The notes beneath the pieces were generated by a model. That model searched no databases, was not told the origin of the DNA, and saw nothing but the letters and a program-made list of their open reading frames with translations. A DNA stretch of 64,000 nt from RGIG6307 sp964424345 (GTDB taxonomy: Bacteria > Bacillota > Clostridia > Lachnospirales > Lachnospiraceae): positions 9,948 to 73,947 of the forward strand of contig CAYRIK010000005.1 of assembly GCA_964424345.1 (NCBI GenBank), read 5' to 3'. Shown in pieces: positions 16,570 through 26,004 of the stretch (positions within the stretch are counted from its first letter, which is position 1; each line of letters opens with the position of its first letter). The position numbers and the translations under genes were made by a program.

Positions 16570-16601
16570 AAAACCCCGAAGTATCATTGCTTCGGGGTTT
16601 T
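16570..16601. terminator. Bidirectional terminator
   Basis: AAAACCCCGAAG (16570-16581) and CTTCGGGGTTTT (16590-16601), perfect 12-base arms with an 8-base loop. It ends the B12 uptake unit and, on the minus strand, begins at the stop codon of the SpoIIM-like gene. Confidence 0.9.
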
Positions 16602-17208
16602 AAAAATATTTTAAAAAATGCTGCAATAGCTTTATATGGATATAACTTTCACAATAAATTCCAAACAAGTAAAAACTTATAGCAGTTACAAGCAGCCATC
16701 TATGATCCCATAAATACAAAATCTTTTCTTCTCTTCCCTTTATTTTTCCGGCAGCAAGTAATATCGCACATAACAATGTCAATGCATAACAGATGCCATG
16801 CGGTATGTACAAAAAAATCCATAAAAACAAACCGCTGAACGGATATCTTAGCAAACTAATAAATAAGCAAGCTCCTGCTGACATACTGTAACAAATCCAA
16901 ACACCATACAAATATATTTTACTAATCCCCCACCACCAAAGGATAACTTCTATTACAAACAACAGCATCCGTTTCGCTGAAATATATTGCAAAAATGCTC
17001 CGCTTTCTATTGTATTATCCCGAATCGCTTTTAATGCTTCTGTATCTAATAATGTTGTTTCTTTTACAAATTCTTTTCCAAGACATAAAAATACAAAAAA
17101 TCCAATCATAAAACTCATATAACAGACGATTTTAAAATAATGCACTTCTTTTTTGGTTGGAATTTCCTGCATCTTTGTTCGTAACACTTGTGAAAACGAA
17201 TATTTCAT
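16600..17208 (-). CDS. SpoIIM-like (DUF95) membrane protein
   Basis: 202 residues from the ATG at 17208, which has AAGGAG five bases upstream; a frame from 17244 is longer but without a ribosome site. It has about five hydrophobic segments and the IFLYIPHGICYALTLL motif, where PHG(I) is the hallmark of the SpoIIM/DUF95 family. SpoIIM acts with SpoIID and SpoIIP in engulfment during sporulation. Similarity outside the PHG motif is weak, so a general DUF95 membrane protein is the fallback. The first 30 residues are charged and cytoplasmic. Confidence 0.5.
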   Translation of the reverse strand: MKYSFSQVLRTKMQEIPTKKEVHYFKIVCYMSFMIGFFVFLCLGKEFVKETTLLDTEALKAIRDNTIESGAFLQYISAKRMLLFVIEVILWWWGISKIYLYGVWICYSMSAGACLFISLLRYPFSGLFLWIFLYIPHGICYALTLLCAILLAAGKIKGREEKILYLWDHRWLLVTAISFYLFGIYCESYIHIKLLQHFLKYF

Positions 17209-17364
17209 ACCGACTCCTTTCTCACCCAAATGATACGCTAACATATTTTATGCATGTTTTCCTAGAAATTATTACTAAAACACTTGCATTTCCTTTCAAT
17301 ATCTGCGAAAATAAAGGCTGTATGTAAAAATCATGTTTTTCGTTTTAAAAAAGGAGTTTATTCG

Positions 17365-19014
17365 ATGATTAGTGCAAATAACGTAACCTATCGTGTAGGA
17401 AAAAAAGCCTTATTCGAAGATGTTAATATTAAATTCACCGAAGGCAACTGCTATGGTCTGATTGGTGCCAATGGTGCTGGTAAATCTACTTTCTTAAAGA
17501 TTTTATCCGGAAAGTTAGAAACAACTAAAGGTGATATCACAATCACACCTGGACAGAGACTTTCTGTATTAGAGCAGGATCACTTCAAGTATGAAGATTG
17601 TGTTGTTATGGATGTTGTTATCATGGGTAACGAGCGTCTGTTCCAGATTATGAAAGAAAAAGAAGCTATTTATGCAAAAGAAGACTTCACAGATGAAGAT
17701 GGTATTCGTGCTTCTGAATTAGAAGGTGAATTTGCAGAATTAGATGGTTGGGAAGCAGAATCCAATGCTGCTATGTTATTAAACGGTCTTGGTATCGACA
17801 CAGATATCCACTACGCTCTTATGAGTGAATTGACTGGTAATGACAAAGTAAAGGTATTATTAGCAAAAGCATTATTTGGTAATCCAGATATCTTACTTCT
17901 CGACGAGCCTACTAACCACTTAGATTTAGATGCAATCGCATGGTTAGAAGAATTTTTAATTAACTTTGAAAATACTGTTATCGTAGTATCTCATGACCGT
18001 TACTTCTTAAATAAGGTTTGTACACATACTGCTGATATCGACTATGGAAAGATTCAGCTTTATGCCGGAAACTATGACTTCTGGTATGAATCCAGCCAGC
18101 TTTTGATCAAACAGATGAAAGAAGCAAACAAGAAAAAAGAAGAAAAGATCAAAGAATTACAGGAATTTATTTCCCGATTCTCTGCAAATGCTTCTAAGTC
18201 AAAACAGGCTACAAGCCGTAAACGTGCTTTGGAAAAGATTGAACTTGATGAAATCAGACCATCCAGCCGTAAATATCCTTACATTGATTTCCGTCCAGAC
18301 CGAGAAATTGGAAATGAAGTACTTACTGTAGAAGGTATTTCTAAGACAATCAACGGCGAGAAAATCTTAGACAACGTTTCCTTTATCGTTGGACACGAAG
18401 ATAAGATTGCTTTTGTTGGCGGAAATGAAATTGCAAAGACAACACTCTTTAAGATTTTAATGGGTGAAATGGAACCAGACGAAGGTACTTACAAATGGGG
18501 TATCACTACTTCTCAGGCTTATTTCCCTAAGGATAATACAGAAGAATTTGATAACGATTTAACAATCGTTGACTGGTTAACAGGTTACTCTCCAGTAAAA
18601 GATGTAACTTATGTACGAGGCTTCCTTGGACGTATGCTCTTTGCTGGTGAAGATGGTGTAAAGAACGTAAAAGTACTCTCCGGTGGTGAAAAAGTTCGTT
18701 GTTTATTATCTAAAATGATGATCAGCGGTGCTAACTGCCTTGTATTTGACGAACCAACAAACCACTTAGACATGGAATCTATTACCGCATTAAACAATGG
18801 TGTTATTAAATTCCCAGGTGTTGTTTTATTTGCTTGTCATGACCATCAGTTTGTTCAGACTACAGCAAACCGTATTATGGAAATCCTTCCAAATGGTACT
18901 TTAATCGACAAGATTACTACTTATGATGATTATCTTGCAAGCGATGAATTAGCTCGTAAGCGTACTGTTTATAATGCAGATGACGCAAAAGCTGCTGAAG
19001 AAGAAGAAAATTAA
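17365..19014 (+). CDS. ABC-F ATPase, YkpA/YbiT type
   Basis: 549 residues from the ATG at 17365 (GGAG upstream). Two ABC domains without membrane helices, joined by a charged linker (about 245-300, KKKEEKIKELQEF). Domain 1 has Walker A GANGAGKST and Walker B LLLDEPTNHLD, but its signature reads LTGNDKVKV in place of LSGGQ. Domain 2 has a normal signature LSGGEKVR and Walker B LVFDEPTNHLD, but its Walker A reads GGNEIAKTT. These departures recur in the YkpA/YbiT branch. Members of ABC-F act on the ribosome; the precise job of this branch is not settled. A single gene with its own terminator. Confidence 0.88.
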   Translation: MISANNVTYRVGKKALFEDVNIKFTEGNCYGLIGANGAGKSTFLKILSGKLETTKGDITITPGQRLSVLEQDHFKYEDCVVMDVVIMGNERLFQIMKEKEAIYAKEDFTDEDGIRASELEGEFAELDGWEAESNAAMLLNGLGIDTDIHYALMSELTGNDKVKVLLAKALFGNPDILLLDEPTNHLDLDAIAWLEEFLINFENTVIVVSHDRYFLNKVCTHTADIDYGKIQLYAGNYDFWYESSQLLIKQMKEANKKKEEKIKELQEFISRFSANASKSKQATSRKRALEKIELDEIRPSSRKYPYIDFRPDREIGNEVLTVEGISKTINGEKILDNVSFIVGHEDKIAFVGGNEIAKTTLFKILMGEMEPDEGTYKWGITTSQAYFPKDNTEEFDNDLTIVDWLTGYSPVKDVTYVRGFLGRMLFAGEDGVKNVKVLSGGEKVRCLLSKMMISGANCLVFDEPTNHLDMESITALNNGVIKFPGVVLFACHDHQFVQTTANRIMEILPNGTLIDKITTYDDYLASDELARKRTVYNADDAKAAEEEEN

Positions 19015-19021
19015 TTATACT

Positions 19022-19058
19022 AAAAAGGTGTGTATGCCTATCGCATCCACACCTTTTT
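19022..19058 (+). terminator. Terminator of the ABC-F gene
   Basis: AAAAAGGTGTG (19022-19032) and CACACCTTTTT (19048-19058) with an inner ATGC/GCAT stem, starting 8 bases after the stop. Confidence 0.88.
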
Positions 19059-19092
19059 GATTACCTTATAAAATTTTGAAAGGAAATGGTAC

Positions 19093-19959
19093 ATGAAATC
19101 TATAGACTTACACGTTCATTCCAACAAGTCTGATGGAAGTAAATCTCCTCAAGAGCTCGTTTTATTAGCTATGTCAAAACAACTCTCCAGTTTTGCCCTT
19201 ACAGATCATGATACAACCGATGGTATCGATGAGGCTATCTCTTATGCTGCCAACCTTCGTGCAGATGGTATGCAAGATGTACCAAATGTCATCCCCGGCA
19301 TTGAACTTTCTACCGAATATCATGGAAGAGACATTCACTTGGTAGGACTTTATATCAATCATCATGATTCTGCTTTTTTGGAACAATTAAAGCATTTTGT
19401 TGATTCCCGTACAGAAAGAAACCGCCAGATGTGTCAAAATCTTGCAGATGCCGGAATTGATATCTCTTACGAAAAACTTTTAGCAGAATTTCCCGACAGC
19501 ATCTTAACAAGAGCTCATTATGCCGTATACCTGACAAAGTATGGCTATTCTCTCAGCAAAGAAGATGCTTTTAGTCAGTATCTCGGAGATCATACTAAAT
19601 ATTTTGTTCCTCGCAAAAAAATCACTCCTGAAATGGGAATTCAATTAATTTTGCAGGCCGGTGGTATACCTATCCTTGCGCACCCTGCTCTCTATCGCCT
19701 CTCAGATGCCAAATTAGACGATTTGGTATCAACCTTAAAGAATGCAGGCCTCGTTGGTATAGAAGCCATTTACTCCTCATATACACTAGCTACAGAACGT
19801 CACATCAAAACACTTGCTGCTAAGTATGATCTATGTATCTCAGGCGGCAGCGATTATCATGGTGATGCTAAACCTGGATTAGAAATGGGTACCGGCTACG
19901 GAAAATTATTTGTTCCAGAAGATTTACTCACAAAACTGCACTCACGCTTCTACAATTAA
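19093..19959 (+). CDS. PHP-domain phosphoesterase (YciV/RNase AM type)
   Basis: 288 residues. The four PHP motifs are visible: DLHVHSNKSDG (5-15), ALTDHDT (35-41), GIELSTEY (67-75) with HLVGLY, and the later ILAHPAL (about 195-201) and SGGSDYHGD (about 255-263). This pattern fits the YciV group, metal-dependent 3',5'-nucleoside bisphosphate phosphatases/5'-3' RNases (RNase AM), rather than histidinol phosphatase. AAAGGA precedes the ATG. Its last 18 bases overlap the end of the convergent small gene. Confidence 0.85.
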   Translation: MKSIDLHVHSNKSDGSKSPQELVLLAMSKQLSSFALTDHDTTDGIDEAISYAANLRADGMQDVPNVIPGIELSTEYHGRDIHLVGLYINHHDSAFLEQLKHFVDSRTERNRQMCQNLADAGIDISYEKLLAEFPDSILTRAHYAVYLTKYGYSLSKEDAFSQYLGDHTKYFVPRKKITPEMGIQLILQAGGIPILAHPALYRLSDAKLDDLVSTLKNAGLVGIEAIYSSYTLATERHIKTLAAKYDLCISGGSDYHGDAKPGLEMGTGYGKLFVPEDLLTKLHSRFYN

Positions 19960-20205
19960 ATATCTGCCGTCTCCAATTGGAAAAACTTCGGGAGTTTCTA
20001 CGATGTCTTCTTCTGTCATTCCGTCTGTGTCGATTCCTTCTTCTTCGAAGAACTCCCAAATTTCTTTTACAGAATCAACGATTACTGCCATACTGTCAGA
20101 CAAAAATTCCTCTGCTTCTTCGTAGCTGTTCATCACTACCTTTGAAAACAATTGCTCCTGATTGTCCAAAAAGCACTGTAATACCGCTTCATCAAATTCA
20201 TGCAT
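19942..20205 (-). CDS. Small acidic conserved protein, function unknown
   Basis: 87 residues, strongly acidic (about 24 Asp/Glu), with no signal or membrane helix. The middle contains KEIWEFFEEEGIDTDGMTEEDI. AAGGAG stands 10 bases before the ATG, which supports a real gene. It ends inside the last codons of the convergent PHP gene. I do not recognise a named family. Confidence 0.65.
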   Translation of the reverse strand: MHEFDEAVLQCFLDNQEQLFSKVVMNSYEEAEEFLSDSMAVIVDSVKEIWEFFEEEGIDTDGMTEEDIVETPEVFPIGDGRYLIVEA

Positions 20206-20281
20206 AATATAAAATCTCCTTTTAAAAAATTTATATATCTAAATCACAAATGCAAAAACAATTGTGACTCTTTACCATATA

Positions 20282-20935
20282 TTATAAAACCTGCTGTAGT
20301 ATGTCACTTGGTTTATCAATAATGACATCTGCACGAAACTTTTCTAATTCTTCCCTGTCTCGAAATCCCCAAAGCACTCCAACAGTCCATGCATTGGCAC
20401 TCTTTCCTGTCATCATATCTGTATTTGTATCTCCGACATAAACAACGTCTTCCATAGATACCTGCATTTTTTCAGCAAGATAGAACACGCCATCAGGATG
20501 TGGTTTTTTGGGTCTTTTATCAGACTGGCCTAATATTTCATCAAAATAGCCCTTGCCAAACAGACTCTCCACAACATCTACCGTTCTCTCATGCGGTTTA
20601 TTAGAAAATACTGCTATTTTTATGCCGTTCTTTTTTAATTCTTCCAGCATAGAACAAATGCCATCATACGGCTTTACATGATACATACAATGTTCTTTAA
20701 AAAACATCTGATACTGTAAAAATGCCTTTTCAAAATATTCGCCTTCCACATCTCCAGAATATGCAAGACATCTTCTAATCAATGTTTCTGCCCCGTCTCC
20801 TACAAATATCTTGAATTTTTCTAATGGAATTTCAGGAAATCCACACGTTCCAATCGCATAATTAGAACAATACTGCATAGACTCCAACGAATCTGCTAAT
20901 GTTCCATCCAGATCAAATATAACTGCTTTTTTCAT
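20282..20935 (-). CDS. HAD-family phosphatase, phosphoglycolate phosphatase-like
   Basis: 217 residues. HAD motif I is DLDGTLADS (8-16), motif II VFSNKPH (about 107-113), motif III Lys in KRPKKPHPD and motif IV GDTNTDMMTG (about 165-174). The cap is the small helical C1 type placed between motifs I and II, as in Gph. The substrate cannot be read from the sequence. It is the last gene of aroA-pheA-maf-hydrolase, 15 bases after maf. Confidence 0.85.
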   Translation of the reverse strand: MKKAVIFDLDGTLADSLESMQYCSNYAIGTCGFPEIPLEKFKIFVGDGAETLIRRCLAYSGDVEGEYFEKAFLQYQMFFKEHCMYHVKPYDGICSMLEELKKNGIKIAVFSNKPHERTVDVVESLFGKGYFDEILGQSDKRPKKPHPDGVFYLAEKMQVSMEDVVYVGDTNTDMMTGKSANAWTVGVLWGFRDREELEKFRADVIIDKPSDILQQVL

Positions 20936-20950
20936 AGTATCCTCTCTCGC

Positions 20951-21568
20951 TTAAAATTCCAGAAAATGTAATTGCTTTAATTCCTGATATACTCTTCCTA
21001 CAGGCAATCCTACAACGGTGTTATAATCGCCTCTAATACCCTTTACAAAGCAAGCAAATTCATTCTGTATTCCATACGCTCCTGCTTTATCCATACAAGT
21101 ATTCAGATTTACATAATATGCAATTTCTTCCTCTGTCATCGGAAGCACTTCCACATCTGTCACTTCATAAAATGTATGTGTCTGTACTTGATCCTGTTCT
21201 TCCCAAAGGAAGCTGACACTAGTATATACCTGATGTACTCTTCCTTGCAAGCGTTTGAGCATAGAAACTGCATCTTCTCTATCTAAAGGTTTTCCTAATA
21301 TTTCATCTTCTATGGCAACAACCGTATCAGAACCAATTACTAACACATCTTTTTTATCCATAGCGCTATATGCTCCGGAACCAATTTTAGAAAATACATC
21401 CTCTGCCTTTTGTAAAGATAATTCTTTTACAACTTCTTCTGGTATACTGGAAGTTATCTTTTCTTCACAATCACTTTTGATAATAGTAAATTCTAAGCCG
21501 ATCTGATGTAAAAGTTCCCTTCTTCTCGGGGACGCACTTCCTAAAATCACCTGCTTTTTTACCTGCAT
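20951..21568 (-). CDS. maf: Maf-family nucleotide pyrophosphatase
   Basis: 205 residues from the ATG at 21568; the ATG four codons upstream contributes the GGAG ribosome site for the inner one. Maf proteins hydrolyse non-canonical or modified nucleoside triphosphates (dTTP/UTP or m7GTP type). Family motifs ILGSASPRRRELL at the N-terminus, VLVIGSDTVV about residue 80, and the later DKAGAYGIQ and NTVVGLP blocks are present. It lies 25 bases after pheA. Confidence 0.92.
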   Translation of the reverse strand: MQVKKQVILGSASPRRRELLHQIGLEFTIIKSDCEEKITSSIPEEVVKELSLQKAEDVFSKIGSGAYSAMDKKDVLVIGSDTVVAIEDEILGKPLDREDAVSMLKRLQGRVHQVYTSVSFLWEEQDQVQTHTFYEVTDVEVLPMTEEEIAYYVNLNTCMDKAGAYGIQNEFACFVKGIRGDYNTVVGLPVGRVYQELKQLHFLEF

Positions 21569-21593
21569 ACTGTTCTCCATTCTATTCTAAACT

Positions 21594-22724
21594 TTAATAA
21601 TTACCTAAGATTTTCATATTGCGTGCTTCTTCGCGCAATCCTCTAAGTGCATTTTTTACTGCACTGTCTGCAAGATTGCCTTCAAAATCAATAAAGAAAC
21701 GATATTCCCAATTACGTCCCTCTAATGGTCTGGATTCAATCTTTGTCATATTCAAATTATTGTAAATGAAATGAGAAAGCATATGATATAAAGAACCGCT
21801 TTCATTTGGCACTTCAAAGCAAATACTCACCTTACTTGCATCTTCTTTAAACACTTTTTGGTTTGTTACAATAATAAATCTAGTGCTGTTGTCTTTTAAG
21901 TCATTTACACCCTTTTGAAGAATTTCCAGACCATAAATTTCTGCTGCAGCTTCTCCAGCGATTGCTGCCTGATCATGCAGACCATCGTTTTTTACTTTTT
22001 GTGCTGCAAATGCATTGTTTTTCATACTAATCTGTTGCCATCCAGTTTTGCTAAGATAATTTGCAGACTGCATCAAAGACTGTGGATGAGAATATACCGT
22101 CTTAATATCTTCAATCTTCGTGCCCGCTGTTGCCATTAAGCAATGTTCAATCTTAATAATCTGCTCACCAACGATATAATTTTCATATTCTGTTAAAAGA
22201 TCATATATTTCACTTACAATTCCTGCTGTAGAATTTTCAATCGGAAGCACCGCAAAATCTGCTCTTCCTTCCTCAATCGCTCCCATCGCATCTCTAAATG
22301 TATCTACATGAAAACTTTTGATCTCTTTTCCAAAAAAACGATTCATTGCAGCCTGTGAATATGCTCCCTCTGCTCCTTGGAATACAACACGAGCCTGCTT
22401 TGTTCCAAGATCTTTTAAGCCCATAAAAGGAAGTTTGCCATTTCCGTCCTGTTCACTCAAAAGTTGATACTGCATTTTTCGACTAATGGACATAATCTGT
22501 TCAAACAACTCTTGTACTGCATGCTTATGAAAAGAAGTGCTTGCCATAGCAGTCACTTTTTCGATTTTTTCTGCTTCTCGCACTTTATCGAATACTTTTT
22601 TTCCAGTTTCAATCTTATATTCCGCTACTTCCTTGCAGATTTCCATACGCTGCTCATATAATGTGACAATCTGCTTATCTATCTTATCAATCTGATCTCT
22701 TAAAATTAACAAATCTGTTGCCAT
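21594..22724 (-). CDS. pheA: Chorismate mutase / prephenate dehydratase (P-protein)
   Basis: 376 residues in three parts: an AroQ chorismate mutase helical domain (1-90, LRDQIDKIDKQIVTLYEQR), a prephenate dehydratase domain (about 110-285, FQGAEGAYSQAA, PIENSTAGIV, NSTRFIIV) and an ACT domain (about 295-376, GSLYHMLSHF, ESRPLEGRNWEYRFFID) whose ESRP motif is the phenylalanine-binding feedback site. It makes phenylpyruvate from chorismate. The start overlaps the end of aroA by 19 bases, showing coupled translation. Confidence 0.95.
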   Translation of the reverse strand: MATDLLILRDQIDKIDKQIVTLYEQRMEICKEVAEYKIETGKKVFDKVREAEKIEKVTAMASTSFHKHAVQELFEQIMSISRKMQYQLLSEQDGNGKLPFMGLKDLGTKQARVVFQGAEGAYSQAAMNRFFGKEIKSFHVDTFRDAMGAIEEGRADFAVLPIENSTAGIVSEIYDLLTEYENYIVGEQIIKIEHCLMATAGTKIEDIKTVYSHPQSLMQSANYLSKTGWQQISMKNNAFAAQKVKNDGLHDQAAIAGEAAAEIYGLEILQKGVNDLKDNSTRFIIVTNQKVFKEDASKVSICFEVPNESGSLYHMLSHFIYNNLNMTKIESRPLEGRNWEYRFFIDFEGNLADSAVKNALRGLREEARNMKILGNY

Positions 22725-24001
22725 GTTTCCTCCAATATATCAAAATAATTCTCAAATGTTTTTCTACAGCACAAAGGATCTAATATCACAACTCCCGGAC
22801 AACGAAGTCCTGTTATGGCAAATCCCATAGCAAGTCTATGGTCGTCATACGTTTTAATTTCTCCTCCATGTATATTTCCAGGGTAAATAACAACACCATC
22901 TTCACACTCTTGTACACGAATACCAAGTGTCGTCAGATTTTCTATAATAGCAGCAATACGGTCACTTTCCTGCATACGAATATGAGAAATTCCGGTAATC
23001 TTGACTGGTGCATCTGCAAATGGTGCAATCGCCGCCATTGTAATTGCCTGGTCAGAACAGCTATGCATATCTACTTCTATACCTTTTAATATCCCATCTT
23101 TAGGTCCAGTTACACAGATTCCTTCGCTAGTATCTTTTACCATACAACCCATGCGTTCTAAAATCTTAGCAAACTCTGTATCTCCTTGTAAAGAATCAAA
23201 ATGTGTATCTGTTACAGTCACAGAAATACCAAGTATTGCAGCCATCGCCCAAAAATAAGACGCTGCAGAGGCATCAGGTTCTATTTTGTATGTTTTCGCT
23301 TGATAATGTTGATTTGCAGGAATAACAAATTCTGTTTCTGATATTTTTTCTGCATGCACTCCAAACTGTTCCATCATAGAAATGGTCATATAAATATATG
23401 CCATACCGTGACTGCCTTCTACATGAATGTGCAAATCCTCTTTGGAAAGACATCCAGAAATCAATAACGCACTTAAAAACTGAGAGCTTTTGTCAATATC
23501 TACCCATATATGTTCTTTGCAGATTCCATGTCCTGTAATACGCATCGGAAAATGTTCTTCTTTTTGTGTACATACAATTTCTGCCCCAACACTTTTTAAT
23601 GCATCTAATAATGGCTTCATAGGTCGTTTTCGCATCTGTTCAGAAGCATCCACATCAAAAGTACCTTCACTGCATCCAAGATATGCTGCAAGAAAACGAG
23701 CTGCCGTACCTGCACTTCCTACATAAATCTGCGCCTGTTTTTTAGGAATTTTACCACCAAGTCCAATTACTGTAATTTCTCTATCTGATTCTTTTACCGT
23801 TGTTTGGAAACCAAGTTCTTCTACACATTTCAAAAAATGTCTGGAATCATCGCTAAACAAAGCACCTTGCAGCGTACTTACACCAGATGCTAACGTTGCA
23901 AGCAGCAACGCACGATTTGTAATGCTCTTAGAACCAGGAACCGTTACCGTAATCGCATTATTTTTTATTTTTTCTATTGTTTTGATTTCTTTTTTCTGCA
24001 T
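22706..24001 (-). CDS. aroA: 5-enolpyruvylshikimate-3-phosphate synthase
   Basis: 431 residues from the ATG at 24001, chosen because GGAG lies 7 bases before it. Sixth step of the shikimate pathway. Motifs: PGSKSITNRALLLA, the phosphoenolpyruvate loop GSAGTAARFLAAYLG in the place of the common GNAGT, KRPMKPLLDAL, and the C-terminal YDDHRLAMGFAI. The GSAGT form is common in Clostridia; I draw no conclusion about inhibitor sensitivity. First gene of aroA-pheA-maf-hydrolase. Confidence 0.95.
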   Translation of the reverse strand: MQKKEIKTIEKIKNNAITVTVPGSKSITNRALLLATLASGVSTLQGALFSDDSRHFLKCVEELGFQTTVKESDREITVIGLGGKIPKKQAQIYVGSAGTAARFLAAYLGCSEGTFDVDASEQMRKRPMKPLLDALKSVGAEIVCTQKEEHFPMRITGHGICKEHIWVDIDKSSQFLSALLISGCLSKEDLHIHVEGSHGMAYIYMTISMMEQFGVHAEKISETEFVIPANQHYQAKTYKIEPDASAASYFWAMAAILGISVTVTDTHFDSLQGDTEFAKILERMGCMVKDTSEGICVTGPKDGILKGIEVDMHSCSDQAITMAAIAPFADAPVKITGISHIRMQESDRIAAIIENLTTLGIRVQECEDGVVIYPGNIHGGEIKTYDDHRLAMGFAITGLRCPGVVILDPLCCRKTFENYFDILEETWQQIC

Positions 24002-24077
24002 CTTCAATCTCCAATAGCATTTTATCAAAAACTACTATCGAATATTATACTACACTCAAAATCATACTGCAAGAAAA

Positions 24078-24113
24078 AAGGACACATGCTTAATTACTTA
24101 AGCACATGTCCTT
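24078..24113 (-). terminator. Terminator of rpsB-tsf
   Basis: Perfect-length 16-base arms (24078-24093, 24098-24113, AAGGACACATGC core with wobbles) and a 4-base loop, followed by a T-run in the minus direction. It lies 22 bases after tsf. Confidence 0.88.
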
Positions 24114-24134
24114 ATGATTGTTATTTCGAAAATC

Positions 24135-25067
24135 TTATAAACCAGCCTGAGCTGCAACTTCTGCTGCGAAATCGTCAACCTTCTTTTCGATACCTTCGCC
24201 AGTTTCGAAACGAACGAACTTCTTAACAGAAAGTTTTGCACCATTTTCTTTAGCAACTGCTGCAAGATACTGAGCAACTGTCTGCTTGCCATCTTCAGCC
24301 TTTACGTAAATCTGATCATCTAAGCAGATTTCTTTGAGCTGCTTGTTTAAACGACCAACTACTGCACCAGAAATAACTTTTTCTGGCTTGCCAGCCATCT
24401 TAGGATCAGCTTCGATCTGAGCCTTGATGATAGCCATTTCATGGTTCTTGTATTCTTCAGAAACTTCATCTGCATTTACATACTTTGGAGCTAAAGCTGC
24501 AACCTGCATTGCAACGTTTGTAAGAGCTTCCTTAACAGCATCGTTTACAACGTCTGTTTCAGCTTCTACGATAACACCAATTCTACCACCGCCGTGTACG
24601 TAAGATACTACACAACCGTTTTCAGCAACAACTTTTTCAAATCTTCTGATTGTTAAGTTTTCACCGATACGAGCGATCTTAGCAACTAAAGCTTCTTTTA
24701 CTGTCATAGCTGCATCTTCGTTCCAAGCTTCTTCCATGAAAGCATCCATGTCTGCTGCGTCAGACTTGATAGCCTGAACTGCAACTGCATTAACAAAGTT
24801 CTTGAACTCATCGTTCTTTGCAACGAAGTCTGTTTCAGAGTTTACTTCTACAACTGCTGCTGTGTTATCTTCAACAACTACTGCACATAAACCTTCTGCT
24901 GCGATACGACCAGCCTTCTTTTCAGCCTTAGCCTGTCCATTTTTTCTTAAGAATTCAACTGCTGCATCCATGTCACCGTTAGTTTCATTTAATGCTTTCT
25001 TGCAGTCCATCATACCTGCGCCTGTAAGTTCACGCAATTCTTTTACCATACCTGCTGTAATAGCCAT
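24135..25067 (-). CDS. tsf: Translation elongation factor Ts
   Basis: 310 residues, near the usual length. Nucleotide exchange factor for EF-Tu. The N-terminal VKELRELTGAGMMDCKKAL and the TDFVAKNDEF motif that contacts EF-Tu are intact. It follows rpsB after 50 bases, the standard order in bacteria, with a strong terminator after it. Confidence 0.97.
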   Translation of the reverse strand: MAITAGMVKELRELTGAGMMDCKKALNETNGDMDAAVEFLRKNGQAKAEKKAGRIAAEGLCAVVVEDNTAAVVEVNSETDFVAKNDEFKNFVNAVAVQAIKSDAADMDAFMEEAWNEDAAMTVKEALVAKIARIGENLTIRRFEKVVAENGCVVSYVHGGGRIGVIVEAETDVVNDAVKEALTNVAMQVAALAPKYVNADEVSEEYKNHEMAIIKAQIEADPKMAGKPEKVISGAVVGRLNKQLKEICLDDQIYVKAEDGKQTVAQYLAAVAKENGAKLSVKKFVRFETGEGIEKKVDDFAAEVAAQAGL

Positions 25068-25117
25068 GATTCAACCCTCCGAATTTTTTGTTTATTTTAT
25101 AAATTTATAAAAAACAA

Positions 25118-25870
25118 TTAAGCTTCTACTGCTACTTCTTCGATATCTGTTGCTTCTGCTTCTACATCAGCGTCTGTATAAACAGCTTCGCCCTGGTTAG
25201 CTTCGATAACAGCGTCTGCCATCTTAGAAACGATTAACTTAACAGCTCTGATAGCATCATCGTTACCTGGGATGATGTGATCTAATTCTTCTGGATCACA
25301 GTTTGTATCACCGATACCGATTAACTTAATACCTAAAGAATGAGCTTCCTGGATACAGATTCTTTCCTTCTTAGGATCAACAACAAAGATAGCATCTGGA
25401 ATTCTGTCCATGTTCTTGATACCGCCAAGGTTCTTCTCTAACTTTTCCCATTCCTTCTTTAATTCGATAACTTCCTTCTTTGGTAATACATCGAATGTAC
25501 CATCTTCTGCCATTGTTTCGATTGCTTTTAATCTTGCAATACGGCTCTGGATTGTCTTGAAGTTTGTAAGCATACCGCCTAACCATCTTTCATTTACATA
25601 GAACATACCGCAACGTTCAGCTTCTGTCTTAACAGCGTCCTGAGCCTGCTTCTTTGTACCTACGAAAAGGATTGTGCCGCCTTCTGCAGCGATGTCAGCG
25701 ATTGCCTTGTAAGCTTCGTCAACCTTACCTACAGACTTCTGTAAGTCGATGATATGAATACCATTTCTTTCTGTGAAGATGTATGGAGCCATCTTAGGGT
25801 TCCATCTTCTTGTCTGATGTCCGAAATGAACACCTGCTTCTAATAACTGTTTCATTGAAATAACGCTCAT
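25118..25870 (-). CDS. rpsB: 30S ribosomal protein S2
   Basis: 250 residues. Family blocks: MKQLLEAGVHFGHQTRRWNPKM, YIFTERNGIHIIDLQ, NERWLGGMLTNFKTI and the GIGDTNCDPEELDHIIPGNDDAI segment. The C-terminus ends in an acidic tail. It is preceded by a structured leader of about 130 bases that may serve as an S2 autoregulatory site. Confidence 0.97.
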   Translation of the reverse strand: MSVISMKQLLEAGVHFGHQTRRWNPKMAPYIFTERNGIHIIDLQKSVGKVDEAYKAIADIAAEGGTILFVGTKKQAQDAVKTEAERCGMFYVNERWLGGMLTNFKTIQSRIARLKAIETMAEDGTFDVLPKKEVIELKKEWEKLEKNLGGIKNMDRIPDAIFVVDPKKERICIQEAHSLGIKLIGIGDTNCDPEELDHIIPGNDDAIRAVKLIVSKMADAVIEANQGEAVYTDADVEAEATDIEEVAVEA

Positions 25871-25998
25871 GATTTACCTCCATTTGGTTTGAACTTCCGT
25901 CATATCTTTTCCGCCGCACAAGCGTCTATGCGGTTAACTCCCTCACCACCTGCAATGCAGCACCAGCGAGAAATCGATATGCGTGATTTTTTTACAAC
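25871..25998 (-). promoter_or_regulatory. rpsB leader, candidate autoregulatory RNA
   Basis: GC-richer than the flanking DNA. It contains a CCGCA/TGCGG stem-loop (about 25911-25930) and a CTGGTGCTGCATTGCAGG-type hairpin region (about 25950-25980). A long, structured leader before rpsB is known to be used for S2 feedback control in several bacteria; that this one does so is inference. Confidence 0.45.
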
Positions 25999-26004
25999 GT
26001 TTGG

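Noticed and set aside
22706..24001. Inhibitor-insensitive EPSP synthase suggested by GSAGT
   Set aside because: The variation is normal in Clostridia and cannot be interpreted from the sequence alone.
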